From: Phyto melanocephala
Taxonomy: Eukaryota > Arthropoda > Insecta > Diptera > Rhinophoridae
Assembly (NCBI GenBank): GCA_941918925.1
Contig: OW799233.1
Location: 58,619,841-58,683,840 of the forward strand
Direction of reading: 5' to 3'
DNA: 64,000 bases
Under the pieces are notes generated by a model. The model ran no database searches and was not told where the DNA came from. It saw only the letters and a list, made by a program, of their open reading frames with translations. Positions 11,433 to 22,082 of this stretch are shown piece by piece. Position numbers and translations under genes: made by a program. Position 1 is the first letter of the stretch, and each line of letters opens with the position of its first letter.

Positions 11433-12213
11433 CTAGAAAAGCCCGGCTCGCGTTCCTACGCCCCTTAATGAATAAAAATGCATTCTAAATTTAAATTGAA
11501 TATCAAGTGCAAAAAGCTAAAAATTATAACTTTTTTAATGGGCGTGGCACTGCCCACTTTTCAAATCACGAAATTGTATAATCATGAGAGCTCAATATGT
11601 TAAGTCATGACAGCTCAATTAGTGTGCAAAGTGTCAGAAAAATCGGTCTAGTCTAGTACCTCAAAATTATAATTGTTTTCTATGGGCGTGGCCCTGCCCA
11701 TAGTTTCAGAAAAATTTGGTTCTGCGCAAGTACCTCAATATTATAACTTTTTTCTATGGGCGTGGCCCTGCCCATTTTTCTAATCACGAAATTATATAGT
11801 CGTGACAGCTCAATATGTGTGCAAAGTTTCAGAATAATCAGTCCAGTGCAAGTACCTCAATATTATACCTTTTTTATGGGCGTGGCCCCGCCCACTTTTC
11901 TTATCACGAAATTATAAAGTCATGACAGCTTAATATGTGTGCAAAGTTACAGAAAAATTGGTCAAGTGCAAGTAGCTAAAGATGATAATTAATTTTTTAT
12001 AGGCGTGGCCCGCCCACTTTTTGCCACCCATAAACACTCCCTGGTATGAGTACAACAACTTGCCAAAGTTTGAGTCCGATCGGTTTATAAAAAATAGTTA
12101 TAAACCTATTCTCAGACCTATAGAATGCGTATGCAAAATTTCATTGAAATCGTTTCAGCCGTTTCGGAGGAGTTTGGTCACAAACACTGTGACACGTGAA
12201 TTTTATATATAGA
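11433..12213 (-). mobile_element. Non-autonomous Helitron, GGGCGTGGC-repeat family
   Basis: On the minus strand the 5' end is TCTATATATAAAATTCACGT (12213 downward, with A before it) and the 3' end is a GC-rich GTAGGAACGCGAGCCGGGC followed by CTAG at 11433. TC...CTAG ends with a GC-rich palindrome are the canonical Helitron signature. The interior is ~110-bp subrepeats, each with GGGCGTGGC...GCCCACTTTT. The base after CTAG is not the expected T, so the insertion junction has mutated. The same family occurs four times at 52012-55338. Confidence 0.75.
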
Positions 12214-12632
12214 TTAGAAAAGATTGTTATTAAACTAACACACTTTCTGCTGCACGGGTGGTACCGCACAAATTAAAAAAGCTCTCCCTGTGATAGTACT
12301 CAAGATATATGATATTCAAAATTCACTTTGTATCGCAGCTACCACGCCCACTTATGCGATCCTACCCATTTTTGGTACGGCTACAAATAGTAACAACAAA
12401 TGATGTCGCACGAATTTTCGAACCCCTCATTTCATAGTAATCAAGATATATGATGTTAAAAATTCACTTTGTATAGGATGTGCCACGCCTACTTCATTAA
12501 GGAATATAAAAAATAGTTATAAACCTATTCTCAGACCTATAGAATGTGTATGCAAAATTTCATTGAAATCGGTTCAGCCGTTTCTGAGGAGTTTGATGAC
12601 AAACACTGTGACACGTGAATTTTATATATAGA
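12214..12632 (-). mobile_element. Helitron fragment sharing the same 5' end
   Basis: The ~105 bp at 12530-12632 repeat those at 12110-12213 (AATTTCATTGAAATCG, ACAAACACTGTGACACGTG and TTTTATATATAGAT), that is the same Helitron 5' end on the minus strand. The rest differs (AAGATATATGAT-centred repeats with GCCACGCC motifs). The 3' end abutting 12214 is eroded (TTAGAAAAG instead of CTAGAAAAG). Confidence 0.55.
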
Positions 12633-13318
12633 TAAATCAATGCCACTTTTCGTTGTAATTTTATAACTCAAGAACGGGCTACCTATCCGAACCAAATGTT
12701 TAGACTTTATTCTGACTATTTAGTAGATGGTTTATGTGAAGTTTGCACAAAATCCGTTGAGCGGTTTACAGCTAAAAAAGGGTAAAATCGGTAACTGGTT
12801 TAATTAAGATATAACAAAAATTCAGAAAGGTACTTTTTGGAAATTTTTAGTTTCAAGGGGACAAAACGGGATCTTTGAGAGGGATAGCAATAAAAAAAGT
12901 AAAAACGTAGTTTTACTCTCCTTTAAACAATCTATATTAAATTTTTGTACTTATTCGAAATTTTGGAGTTTATGGGTAAAAGGGCTAAAAACGGGTAAAA
13001 TCGGTAATATTGTATCTTCGAACCTAATGCATGTAGCACAAAAATTCAAAAAGATCCTAGAAGGCTAATGGCACTTTTTTGCAATTTTTTTTTAATTTCA
13101 ATTATCTGTAAAAAGGATGAGCGGAACAAAATTATTTAAACAACCCTTTTCTTCCCGTAAAATACAAGTTAGAGTTCTTTGTTTAATATGGTGTTTTGGG
13201 AGGTGTAAAGGGATAAAAGCGGGTAAAAAAGGGTAAAATCGTAAATGAATTTGATGTTCCAATTAAATTTTTTTATTATTTCACTTGATACGTAGCGCAG
13301 CACGTACCGGTCGGCTAG
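12633..13318 (+). mobile_element. 3' part of a plus-strand Helitron
   Basis: It ends GTAGCGCAGCACGTACCGG then TCGG and CTAG followed by T, the expected Helitron 3' terminus. The interior has repeated GGGTAAAATCGG-like sentences that resemble the 5' region of the Helitron at 15067. No 5' TC end is visible, so it is a truncated copy. Confidence 0.55.
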
Positions 13319-13470
13319 TTTAATATAATTATAAGTTAGAATTTTATTTTTAATAATTCATAGTCTAAAAATTCTAGTGATACAAAATATATTGACAATT
13401 TTTATTTTCCATACCTGATTTCGTTTATGTGCTTTTATAAAAACATAACTTTAATAAATTTACAAATCCT

Positions 13471-13590
13471 ACTGCCGTATTTATAAAAAATATTTTAGGT
13501 TTATTGAATACTTATTTGACAAATTTCTATGCAGCATCTGTCAAATAAGCTTTTAAAAAACCTAAAATATTTTTTATGAATACAGCAGCT
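13471..13590. repeat. Near-perfect 50-bp inverted repeat (hairpin)
   Basis: The arms 13471-13521 and 13539-13590 are complementary along almost their full length (shared block TAAAAAATATTTTAGGTTT), with a 17-bp spacer. It could be a small palindromic MITE or a foldback. No repeat of it was noticed elsewhere in the window. Confidence 0.7.
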
Positions 13591-13814
13591 AGTGTTCAGA
13601 AAAATTAAAAAAAAAATGAATAGAGCTATACAACTGAAATTTCTATTCTCAGTATCATAATGTGAAGTAACCTTAATGAAAATCAGGAGAAATGCAAAAA
13701 AAAAAAAAACAAAACAAAATTTTTTGAGTGACAACAGCACAGCACAGCACAGCACAGTGTAAGTTCATTTTTAAAAAGTCGTCAACAACTTAAATAAATT
13801 CAAAATACCGTGTG

Positions 13815-14860
13815 TTGGTTGAAATCAACTTTTAGAAGCAACCATATGTTCTTCAGATCTGTGTATGGTTTCAATCTTTTGGAAATATCCGGGAATTAAT
13901 CGCTATTAAAATTCAGCACAATCGCCCGATAACTTTCTGAGATATGAGTAAATAAACACGACTGCCTCTATTTTTTCCTATATTTTTACCACCAAAACTA
14001 AAATTGTTCAGCCATAGAATAATTTATAGGTACCTTTGCTACTATTTGTAGATATAACATGCCTCTAGAGATATTCGTGCAAAATTTTGGATAAATCCGG
14101 CTCTTATCGGTAAAGTTATAGGCAAAAAAATTTTTTTTAATATATATTCCAAAAATTAACAAACGAAAATCAATTCTTTTCAGCTTCTAGACAACCGAGA
14201 GAGTCAATATTGGTATCATCTGAAAGGACTTGACTAGAAAAATAAAAGCACCATAAAAAACTTTAAATTTATGTTGGCCGCCACTACCAAATGGCGGACA
14301 ATAAATTTATATATGAGCCAAACCTGGTATTTTAAAATGTAACTTCTTAAACCCCCTCAATATTGGTATCAAATTAAAGGGCTTGACCAGTAGAATAAAT
14401 TATTCTAAAATGTAAGACCCAAGATGGCCTCTAAACAAAATGGCGGATAATTTTTTTTAACCCCATCAATATGGGTATCAAATGAAAGGGCTTGACTAGG
14501 TGAATACATTTAACTACCTAATAATTCAAAATCGAGGATGGCGTCGGAAATAATAAAGAAAAAAGGGGAATATCATGAAATATAGGTTACGCTACGATGT
14601 GATGTGGGATTATAACTTAATTTTTTAATTTTTTGTTTTTGTTTTTAATACATTTTTTATTTTTTTTTTTGTAATTTTTTTTTTTGGAAATATACATATG
14701 TACGTAAACTCAATTTATAATTCTGCAATGGGATGTTTTGTATATGTATGTACGTATTTCATATGAGATGAATGGTGATACAAACAATTGTTATTGCATG
14801 ATTATACATTGTGAAGGGTATGTAAGATTCGGAACGGCCGAATATAGCACTCTTACTTGT
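13815..14860 (+). mobile_element. INE-like element, diverged and 5'-truncated (copy B1)
   Basis: The left part resembles the GTTGAAATCAACTTTT...GAGATATGAGTAA portion of the other B copies. The middle (about 14200-14560) has three diverged repeats with GGTATCAAATGAAAGGGCTTGAC and AATGGCGGA. The right end has the shared GTACGTATTTCATATGAG block, the ATTCGGAACGGCCGAAT hairpin and CTTACTTGT. The 5' TATACCC end is missing. Confidence 0.65.
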
Positions 14861-14896
14861 CTTATTAAAAATTAATATTCATAAATAATTTACTAC

Positions 14897-15058
14897 ATTA
14901 TTCGGGATACGCTCCCAACTAATCTTTCCAGATCGTCAGTAAACCTTTTACCCAAATTCCCAAGTTTAAAAATTCTCGTTTACAAAATGAGAATTCAAAA
15001 ATAAAACAAAAATTAAATAAAATATTGAAAGGTTAGTTGGGAGCAAATCCCGAATAAT
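14897..15058. mobile_element. 162-bp MITE
   Basis: Inverted ends of about 30 bp (ATTATTCGGGATACGCTCCC and its complement) enclose ~100 bp with no coding capacity. It lies eight bases from the Helitron start at 15067. Its interior (TCAGTAAACC, ACCCAAATTC, CATTTTGTAAACGAGAAT-like) and its right end resemble parts of the 360-bp tandem repeat at 38930-40795. Confidence 0.75.
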
Positions 15059-15066
15059 TAAGTAAA

Positions 15067-18000
15067 TCTATATATATAAAAGAGTAACGTGACTGACTAG
15101 CCAAGAGCTAGAGACATGAAATTTGGACAATCGGTTCCTCTTTCGATGTATAGCTCCATTAAGAAGGGATTTTTGGAAATTCGTACTTTAAGGGGGTAAA
15201 AAAGGGTAAAAACGGGTAAAATCGGTAATCTTATATCTGATAAACTAAAAATGATACAAATTAAATTGAAAAAGTATTGTAATTTGCACAAAAAATAAGC
15301 TGACAGGTGTCTGGCCTTTTTTGGAATTTTCAACACCTAAGGGGAAAACACGGGTAAAAACTATAATTTGGTACTTTTTTGGTACCCTATGTAACTTCCA
15401 AACGCATAAAGCTAGGAAAAAAATTTTAACTGTATTAAGTAATCCGCAAAAAAATATTAATACGAATTCGGCACTTTTTTTAAATTCATATGTATAAGGG
15501 GTTAAAATGTTCCCTATTTTTGGTACTTTTTTTAAAATAAACTTTTCTTATATTATTCAATGGAACAAAATTTGACAATTATTATTTCCTAATAGAATAT
15601 GGACAACTATTTAGGTGAAATTTTTGGAAACTTTTCGGGGGACAAAAAAGGTACCAAAAGGGGGAAAATTCCGGAAAATGTATGTAATACCTAATTAGAC
15701 GGCCAATTTTCACAAAATTTTAAACTGGGATTTCACTAGACATAAAAAATTATGAAATTTAGTAAAAATTGAAACACATTCATAACAGGGTAGAAAAGGG
15801 AAACATCGAGAAGAGTTTGGTACTTTTTACAACATAATTACTTTTATGCAAAAAAGTGTAGATTTACTGACTTTAAATCATGTCTATTAAAATATTTTGT
15901 TACATAGATATTTGAACATTTTAAACTTGGAATTTGGAACCTGGACCAAAAATGTACTTTTTCGCTTTTCTATGGTACTTTTTGTATTTTCTACGTTTAT
16001 AAAGGTAGAATTGTAAAATAAAGGACTATTGATTCCAGGTAAGACTAAAAATGTTATGGGTGACCAAAAAGGCACTTTTTTGAATTTTTATGGTACTTTT
16101 TATATATTCTACGTTTGCGAAGTTAGAATTTTAAAATTAGTGACTATTGATACAAGGTGAGACCGAAAATATTATGGTCGACTAAAAAGGTACTTTTTTG
16201 AATTTTTGTGGTACTTTTGGTATTTTCTACATTTATGAAGGTAGGATTGTACAATCAAGGACTATTGATTTCAGGTGAGACCAAAATTGTTATGGGCGAC
16301 CAAAAAGGTACTTTTTTGAATTTTTATGGTACTTTTTGTATTTTCAACGTTTGCGAAGCTAGAATTTTAAAATTAGTGGCTATTGATACAAGGTGAGACC
16401 GAAAATGTTATGGTCGACCAAAAAGGTACTTTTTTGAATTTTTATGGTACTTTTTGTATTTTCTACGTTTATGAAGGAAGGATTGTACAATCAAGGACTA
16501 TTGATTTCAGGTGAGACCAAAATTGTTATGGGCGACCAAAAAGGTACTTTTTTGAATTTTTATGGTACTTTTTGTATTTTCAACGTTTGCGAATCTAGAA
16601 TTTTAAAATTAGTGGCTATTGATACAAGGTGAGACCGAAAATGATATGGTCGACCAAAAAGTTACTTTTTTGAATTTTTGTGGTACTTTTGGTATTTTCT
16701 ACGTTTATGAAGGTAAGATTGTACAATCAAGGACTATTGATTCCAGGTGAGACTAAAAATGTTATGGGCGACTAAAAAGGTACTTTTTTGAATTTTTATG
16801 GTACTGTTTGTATTTTCTACGTTTATAAAGATGGGATTGTACAATCAAGGACTATTGATTCCAGGTGAGACTAAAAATGTTATGGTCGACTAAAAAGGTA
16901 CTTTTTTGAATTTGTATGGTACTTTTTTGTATTTTCAACGTTTATAAATATAGGATTATACAATCAAGGACTATTGATTCTAGGTGAGACTAAAAATGTT
17001 ATGGTCGACCAAAAAGGTACTTTTTAGAATTGGTATGGTACTTTTTGTATTTTCAACGTTTGCGAAGCTAGAATTTTGAAATTAGTGACAATTGATACAA
17101 GGTGAGACTAAAAATGTTATGGGCGACCAAAAAGGTACTTTTTTCAATTTTTGTGGTACCTTTTGTATTTTCAACGTTTATGAAGGTAGGATTGTACAAT
17201 CAAGGACTATTAATTCCAGGTAAGACAAAAAATGTAATGTGTGACCAAAAAGGTACTTTTTTGAATTTTTATGGTACTTTTTGTATTTTCAACGTTTTCG
17301 GAGCTAGAATTTTGAAATTAGTGACAATTGATACAAGGTGTGACTAAAAATGTTATGGGCAACCAAAAAAGTACTTTTTTGATTTTTATGATACTTTTGG
17401 TATTTTGGTGAAACTGAAAGTGTTATGGGCGACCAAGATGGTACTTTTTTGAATTTTTGTGGTACTTTTGGTATTTTCTACGTTTATGTAGGTAGGATTG
17501 TACAATCAAGGACTATTGATTCTAGGTGAGACTAAAAATGTTATGGTCGACCAAAAAGGTACTTTTTTGAATTGGTATGGTACTTTTTGTATTTTCAACG
17601 TTTGCGAAGCTAGAATTTTGAAATTAGTGACAATTGATACAAGGTGAGACTAAAAATGTTATGGGCAACCAAAAAAGTACTTTTTTGATTTTTATGATAC
17701 TTTTGGTATTTTGGTGAAACTGAAAGTGTTATGGGCGACCAAGATGGTACTTTTTTGAATTTTTGTGGTACTTTTGGTATTTTCTACGTTTATGTAGGTA
17801 GGATTGTACAATCAAGGACTATTGATTCCAGGTGAGACAAAAAATGTTATGGGCGACGAAAAAGGTACTTTTTTGAATTTTTATGGTACTTTTTGTATTT
17901 TCAACGTTTGCGAAGCTAGAATTTTAAAATTAGTGGCTTTTGATACAAGGTGAGACCGAAAATGTTATGGTCGACCAAAAAGGTACTTTTTTATGGTACT

Positions 18001-19627
18001 TTTTCTATTTCTACGTTTATGAAGAAAGGATTGTACAATCAAGGACTATTGATTTCAGGTGAGACCAAAATTGTTATGGGCGACCAAAAAGGTACTTTTT
18101 TGAATTTTTATGGTTTTTTTTTGTATATTCAACGTTTGCGAATCTAGAATTTTAAAATTAGTGGCTATTGGTTCAAGGTGAGACCGAAAATGATATGGTC
18201 GACCAAAAAGTTACTTTTTTGAATTTTTGTGGTACTTTTGGTATTTTCTACGTTTATGAAGGTAAGATTGTACAATCAAGGACTATTGATTCCAGGTGAG
18301 ACTAAAAAGTTTATGGGCGACCAAAAAGGTACTTTTTTGAATTTGTATGGTACTTTTTTGTATTGTCTACGTTTATAAAGATGGGATTGTACAATCAAGG
18401 ACTATTGATTCCAGGTGAGACTAAAAATTTTATGGTCGACTAAAAAGGTACTTTTTTGAATTGGTATGGTACTTTTTGTATTTTCAACGTTTGCGAAGCT
18501 AGAATTTTGAAATTAGTGACAATTGATACAAGGTGAGACTAAAAATGTTATGGGCGATGAAAAAGGTACTTTTTTGAATTTTTGTGCTACCTTTTGTATT
18601 TTCAACGTTTATGAAGGTAGGATTGTACAATCAAGGACTATTGATTCCAGGTAAGACAAAAAATGTAATGTGTGACCAAAAAGGTACTTTTTTGAATTTT
18701 TATGGTACTTTTTGTATTTTCAACGTTTGCGAAGCTAGAATTTTGAAATTAGTGACTATTGATACAAGGTGAGACTGAAAATGTCATGGGCAACCAAAAA
18801 AGTACTTTTTTGATTTTTATGATACTTTTGGTATTTTGGTGAAACTGAAAGTGTTATGGGCGACCAAGATGGTACTTTTTTACATTTTTATGGCACTTTT
18901 TGTATTTTCTACGTTTATGAAGGTGGGATCTTACAATCAAGGGCTTTTGATTCCAGGTGAAACTGAAAATGTTATGGGCGACCACAAAGGTACTTTTTTG
19001 AATTTATATGGTACTTTTTGTATTTTTAACGTTTGCGAAGCAAGAACTTCGAAATTAGTGATACAAGGTAAGGTTAAATATGTTATGGGCGATCAAAAAG
19101 GTACTTTTCTGAATTTTAATCGGAATTTTTGTATTTCCTACGAGACACAAAAAAGCCTTTTCGCATTTTTATTGTACTCTTTGAATTTTTACGTTTGTAA
19201 ACATAGATTCTTAAAATTAGTGTTGTTTGATCCGAGGTCTAACTCCTAATATTATGGACGACCAAACTTACTTTTTCTCTTTTTATATATTTTGTATACA
19301 TAGAATTCTGAAAAAAGGTAATAATAAACCAAGTGGAAGTTTTAGTGAAGGAAAAAATGTTACTTTTATTATTTTTAGGGTAATTTTTGCAAAATATGAA
19401 TCTTAATTTTTGCAACTCAGTAGCATTGATCTTGCTTTTAGTTAGGAAATATATGCCCGATATATCCTTACTCTCATTTTTATATTTCTAAGTAAATTGA
19501 ATCAGAGATACAAATTTTCATAAATTGAACCAAAAATATTTAATAATTATAAATAGAAGTATTCATAAATATGAGTATTCAATAAATAGTAAGAACTGCG
19601 CTAACGAAGTAGCGGGTTTAATGCTAG
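15067..19627 (+). mobile_element. Complete non-autonomous Helitron carrying a minisatellite (copy 1)
   Basis: The 5' end is TCTATATATATAAAAG preceded by A. The 3' end has a small hairpin (CGCTA-ACGAAG-TAGCG) 10-15 bp before CTAG, followed by T. This is the Helitron signature with insertion between A and T. The layout is a unique head of ~850 bp rich in GGGTAAAA phrases, the tandem array 15930-19260, and a ~360-bp tail. There is no Rep/helicase gene. Two minus-strand relatives occupy 20525-31370 and 31371-43066. Confidence 0.85.
15930..19260 (+). repeat. Minisatellite: 118-bp units arranged as 236-bp dimers
   Basis: Two alternating half-units share GGTACTTTTTTGAATTTT and GTACTTTTTGTATTTTC. 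One continues TATGAAGGTAGGATTGTACA, the other TGCGAAGCTAGAATTTTAAA. Matching points recur at 236 bp (16256 and 16492). The array holds about 28 half-units, some truncated. It appears open in several frames (a repeated VFSTFMK-like peptide), but 118 and 236 are not multiples of three and frames close every unit or two, so it is not coding. It is internal to the Helitron. Confidence 0.9.
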
Positions 19628-19638
19628 TTATTTATAAA

Positions 19639-19780
19639 CTAGCTTGTGCCCGCGACTTCGTCTGCGTAGTTATCGGGATAAAAGGTATACTTAGTATTAA
19701 CAACAAAAATAAAAATATTCACAACACAAACAACCCGTTTAGGATGTGTTATGATGAGTTTGCCAAAGACTTTCGGTAGC
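19639..19780 (-). mobile_element. Helitron 3' end fragment
   Basis: CTAG at 19639 (minus strand, followed by T) is preceded by the GC-rich palindromic GACGAAGTCGCGGGCACAAG, a Helitron-type 3' terminus of yet another family. The body is short and its 5' end was not found. Confidence 0.5.
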
Positions 19781-19782
19781 CA

Positions 19783-19975
19783 TTTATACACATTTAGTGT
19801 AAACCAACGGTTAGCCAAATGCGAAATGGATTAGAAAAATAAAATACTTGTTTGGGTTTTTATGGAAGCTTGCAATAGTTTTAAACATTTTTTAAGAATT
19901 TTAATAAAAGGTCTAGTGACTATCTGGTATAAGCACCAGCTTAACCCCAACATCCAAATAAAATATTGAATTAAT
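19783..19975 (+). repeat. Single diverged copy of the 360-bp satellite unit
   Basis: It shares CATTTAGTGT, ACCAACGGTTAGCCAAATGC, GGATTAGAAAAATAAAATA and GGTATAAGCACCAGCTTAA with the tandem unit at 38930-40795, in the same order and orientation. It is shorter and diverged, so it is an older dispersed copy. Confidence 0.75.
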
Positions 19976-20524
19976 ATTTATGATAAAGCTTATCTTCTAA
20001 ATGATAATTTTTGGTTTTTCTCAATATTTTTCATATACATACATACTTACTTATGAAAAAAAAATGTATAAATTATTTATTACATTTGTATAAAATACTA
20101 GGAGTTAACAAATACTGTTTTTCGTATTGTCACTTTACTTGCCGCAAGTGTGAAAATTTTACTTACCCTACGTTGCCACTAGCAAGTATTTACTTGCAAG
20201 TAGTGTATTATATGTATTACCACAGACTATTAACCAGACTGGTCAAATTTGACGTTAATAAAATTGTCAAATCATATTTGCTTAACACTTTTGTGGAAAG
20301 AGAAAAGAAACAACGTGATATAAAATTAGGTAAAAGAAACTGAAAGCAGATATACACCACGTCAAATAAAAACAAAACAATTGAAATAAACAAATATTTT
20401 TATTGCAAAAGTTATAAAAATTTGTATTTAAAAATTTAATTGGTACCTCTTTAAGAATTTTAACTCGAACTGAACTTGGACACCCTGGAGAATTAATTTG
20501 GTGATGATCAAATTTATAATGTTA
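19976..20524. other. AT-rich spacer, unassigned
   Basis: Short open frames exist but none is recognisable. Around 20120-20205 there are several ACTTGC/GCAAGT words resembling those near 51470 and 56010-56150. Confidence 0.4.
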
Positions 20525-20801
20525 CTAGCATATAACCCGCTATTTCGAAAGCACAGTTCTTACTATTTATTGAATACTCAAGTTTCAAAACATTTTCAGT
20601 CCCACCTCGTATCAATAGTCACTAAATTCGAAACTCTAGCTTCATAAACGTAAAAAATACAAAAAGTACCATAAAAATTCAAAAAAGTACCTTTTTAGTC
20701 GCCCATAACATTTTCAGTCTCACCTTGTACCAATAGTCACTGAATTCAAAATTCTAGCCTCGCGAACCTTGATAATACAAAAAGTACCATAAAAATTCAA
20801 A

Positions 20802-21594
20802 CAAGTAAGAGCACTATATTCGGCCGTGCCGAATCTTATATACCCTTCACAACGTGTAGTCATGCAATAACAGTAGTTTGTGTCACCATTCATCCCATAT
20901 GAAATACGTACATACATATAAAAACATACATATATAAAAAAATATATATATAAAAACATCCAATTGTAAAATTATAAATTCACGCATGTATGTTAAAAAA
21001 ACAAAAAAATAAAAAAAAAATTAAAAAAAAAAAATTATTATATATATAATATATATAAAACAAAAAAAAAAATAAAAAAAAAAATTAAAAAAAATAAAAT
21101 TAAAAAAAAAAATAATAATAAAAATATAAATATAAATATAATAATAAAATAAATAAAAAATTAAAAAAATTTTTTTTTGGCTCAGCTGGGATTCGATGCC
21201 ACGTTTTCTCTAACCAGTATACACGTTTGTATGTATGTATGTTGTTGTTGTAATGTTGTTTTTGTGAAAAAAAATCGAGGTGGTCGTGGGTTTTTGCTCA
21301 TATCTCAGTTGTTTATGTACCGATGTTTCTGATTTTCAATACCGATCTACTTCCGAATATTTCTTATATTTTAATACCTTACCTGGGTCCAACCTATGTC
21401 GGGGGGCTTCAAAAAGTTGATTTCAACATACACACGGACAGACGGACAGACTGACAGAGCTTAATCGACTCCCCTATTCATAAGCTTTCAGAAAATATAT
21501 ACTTTATGGGGTCGGAAATGAAAATTGTAGAAATTTCACACGGAATGACAAATCTATATATGTATATACCCTTTTTCACTGTGTGAAGGGTATA
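20802..21594 (-). mobile_element. INE-like element (copy B2) inside the Helitron minisatellite
   Basis: The plus strand reads CAAGTAAGAGCACTATATTC, then hairpin ATTCGGCCGTGCCGAAT, an A/T-rich middle, GACAGACGGACAG, and the closing GTGTGAAGGGTATA. It interrupts a repeat unit (ATTCAAA before, AAAAGTACC after), which shows insertion in an A-run without duplication, as expected for Helentron-type elements. It is a complete example of the shorter subtype (~790 bp). Confidence 0.85.
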
Positions 21595-22082
21595 AAAAGT
21601 ACCTTTAAGGTCACCCATAACATTTTTAGTCTCACCTGGAATCAAAAGTCCTTGATTGTACAATCCTACCTTCATAAACGTAGAAAATACAAAAAGTACC
21701 ATCAAAATTAAAAAAAAGTACATTTTTCGTCGACCATAACCATTTTAGTCTTACCTTGTATCAATAGACACTAATTTCAAAATTCTAGCTTCGTAAACGT
21801 TGAAAATGCAATAAGTACCATAAAAATTAAAAAAAGTACCTTTATGGTCGCCTATAACATTTTTAGTCTCACCTGGAATCAATAGTTCTTGATTGTACAA
21901 TCCTATCTTCATAAACGTAGAATATACAAAAAGTACCATTGAAATTCGATAAAGTACATTTTTGGCCCAAGTTAAAATATCTAGGTTAGGTCAGGTTAGA
22001 TGCGGCAGCCGCCCGAAGGCATAGCTCACTTGGGTCCTCCGAGGGTCCCGTTGTGATACCGTAGGCACCATCGCCCGTTTGT

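Noticed and set aside
16208..19249. Repeated open frames giving a VFSTFMKVGLYNQ-like peptide, up to 137 codons
   Set aside because: They follow a 118-bp repeat whose length is not a multiple of three. Frames close every one or two units, and the same peptide appears wherever the minisatellite occurs.
15930..19260. Possible CRISPR-like array
   Set aside because: Units are contiguous repeats with no variable spacers, and the host is a eukaryote.
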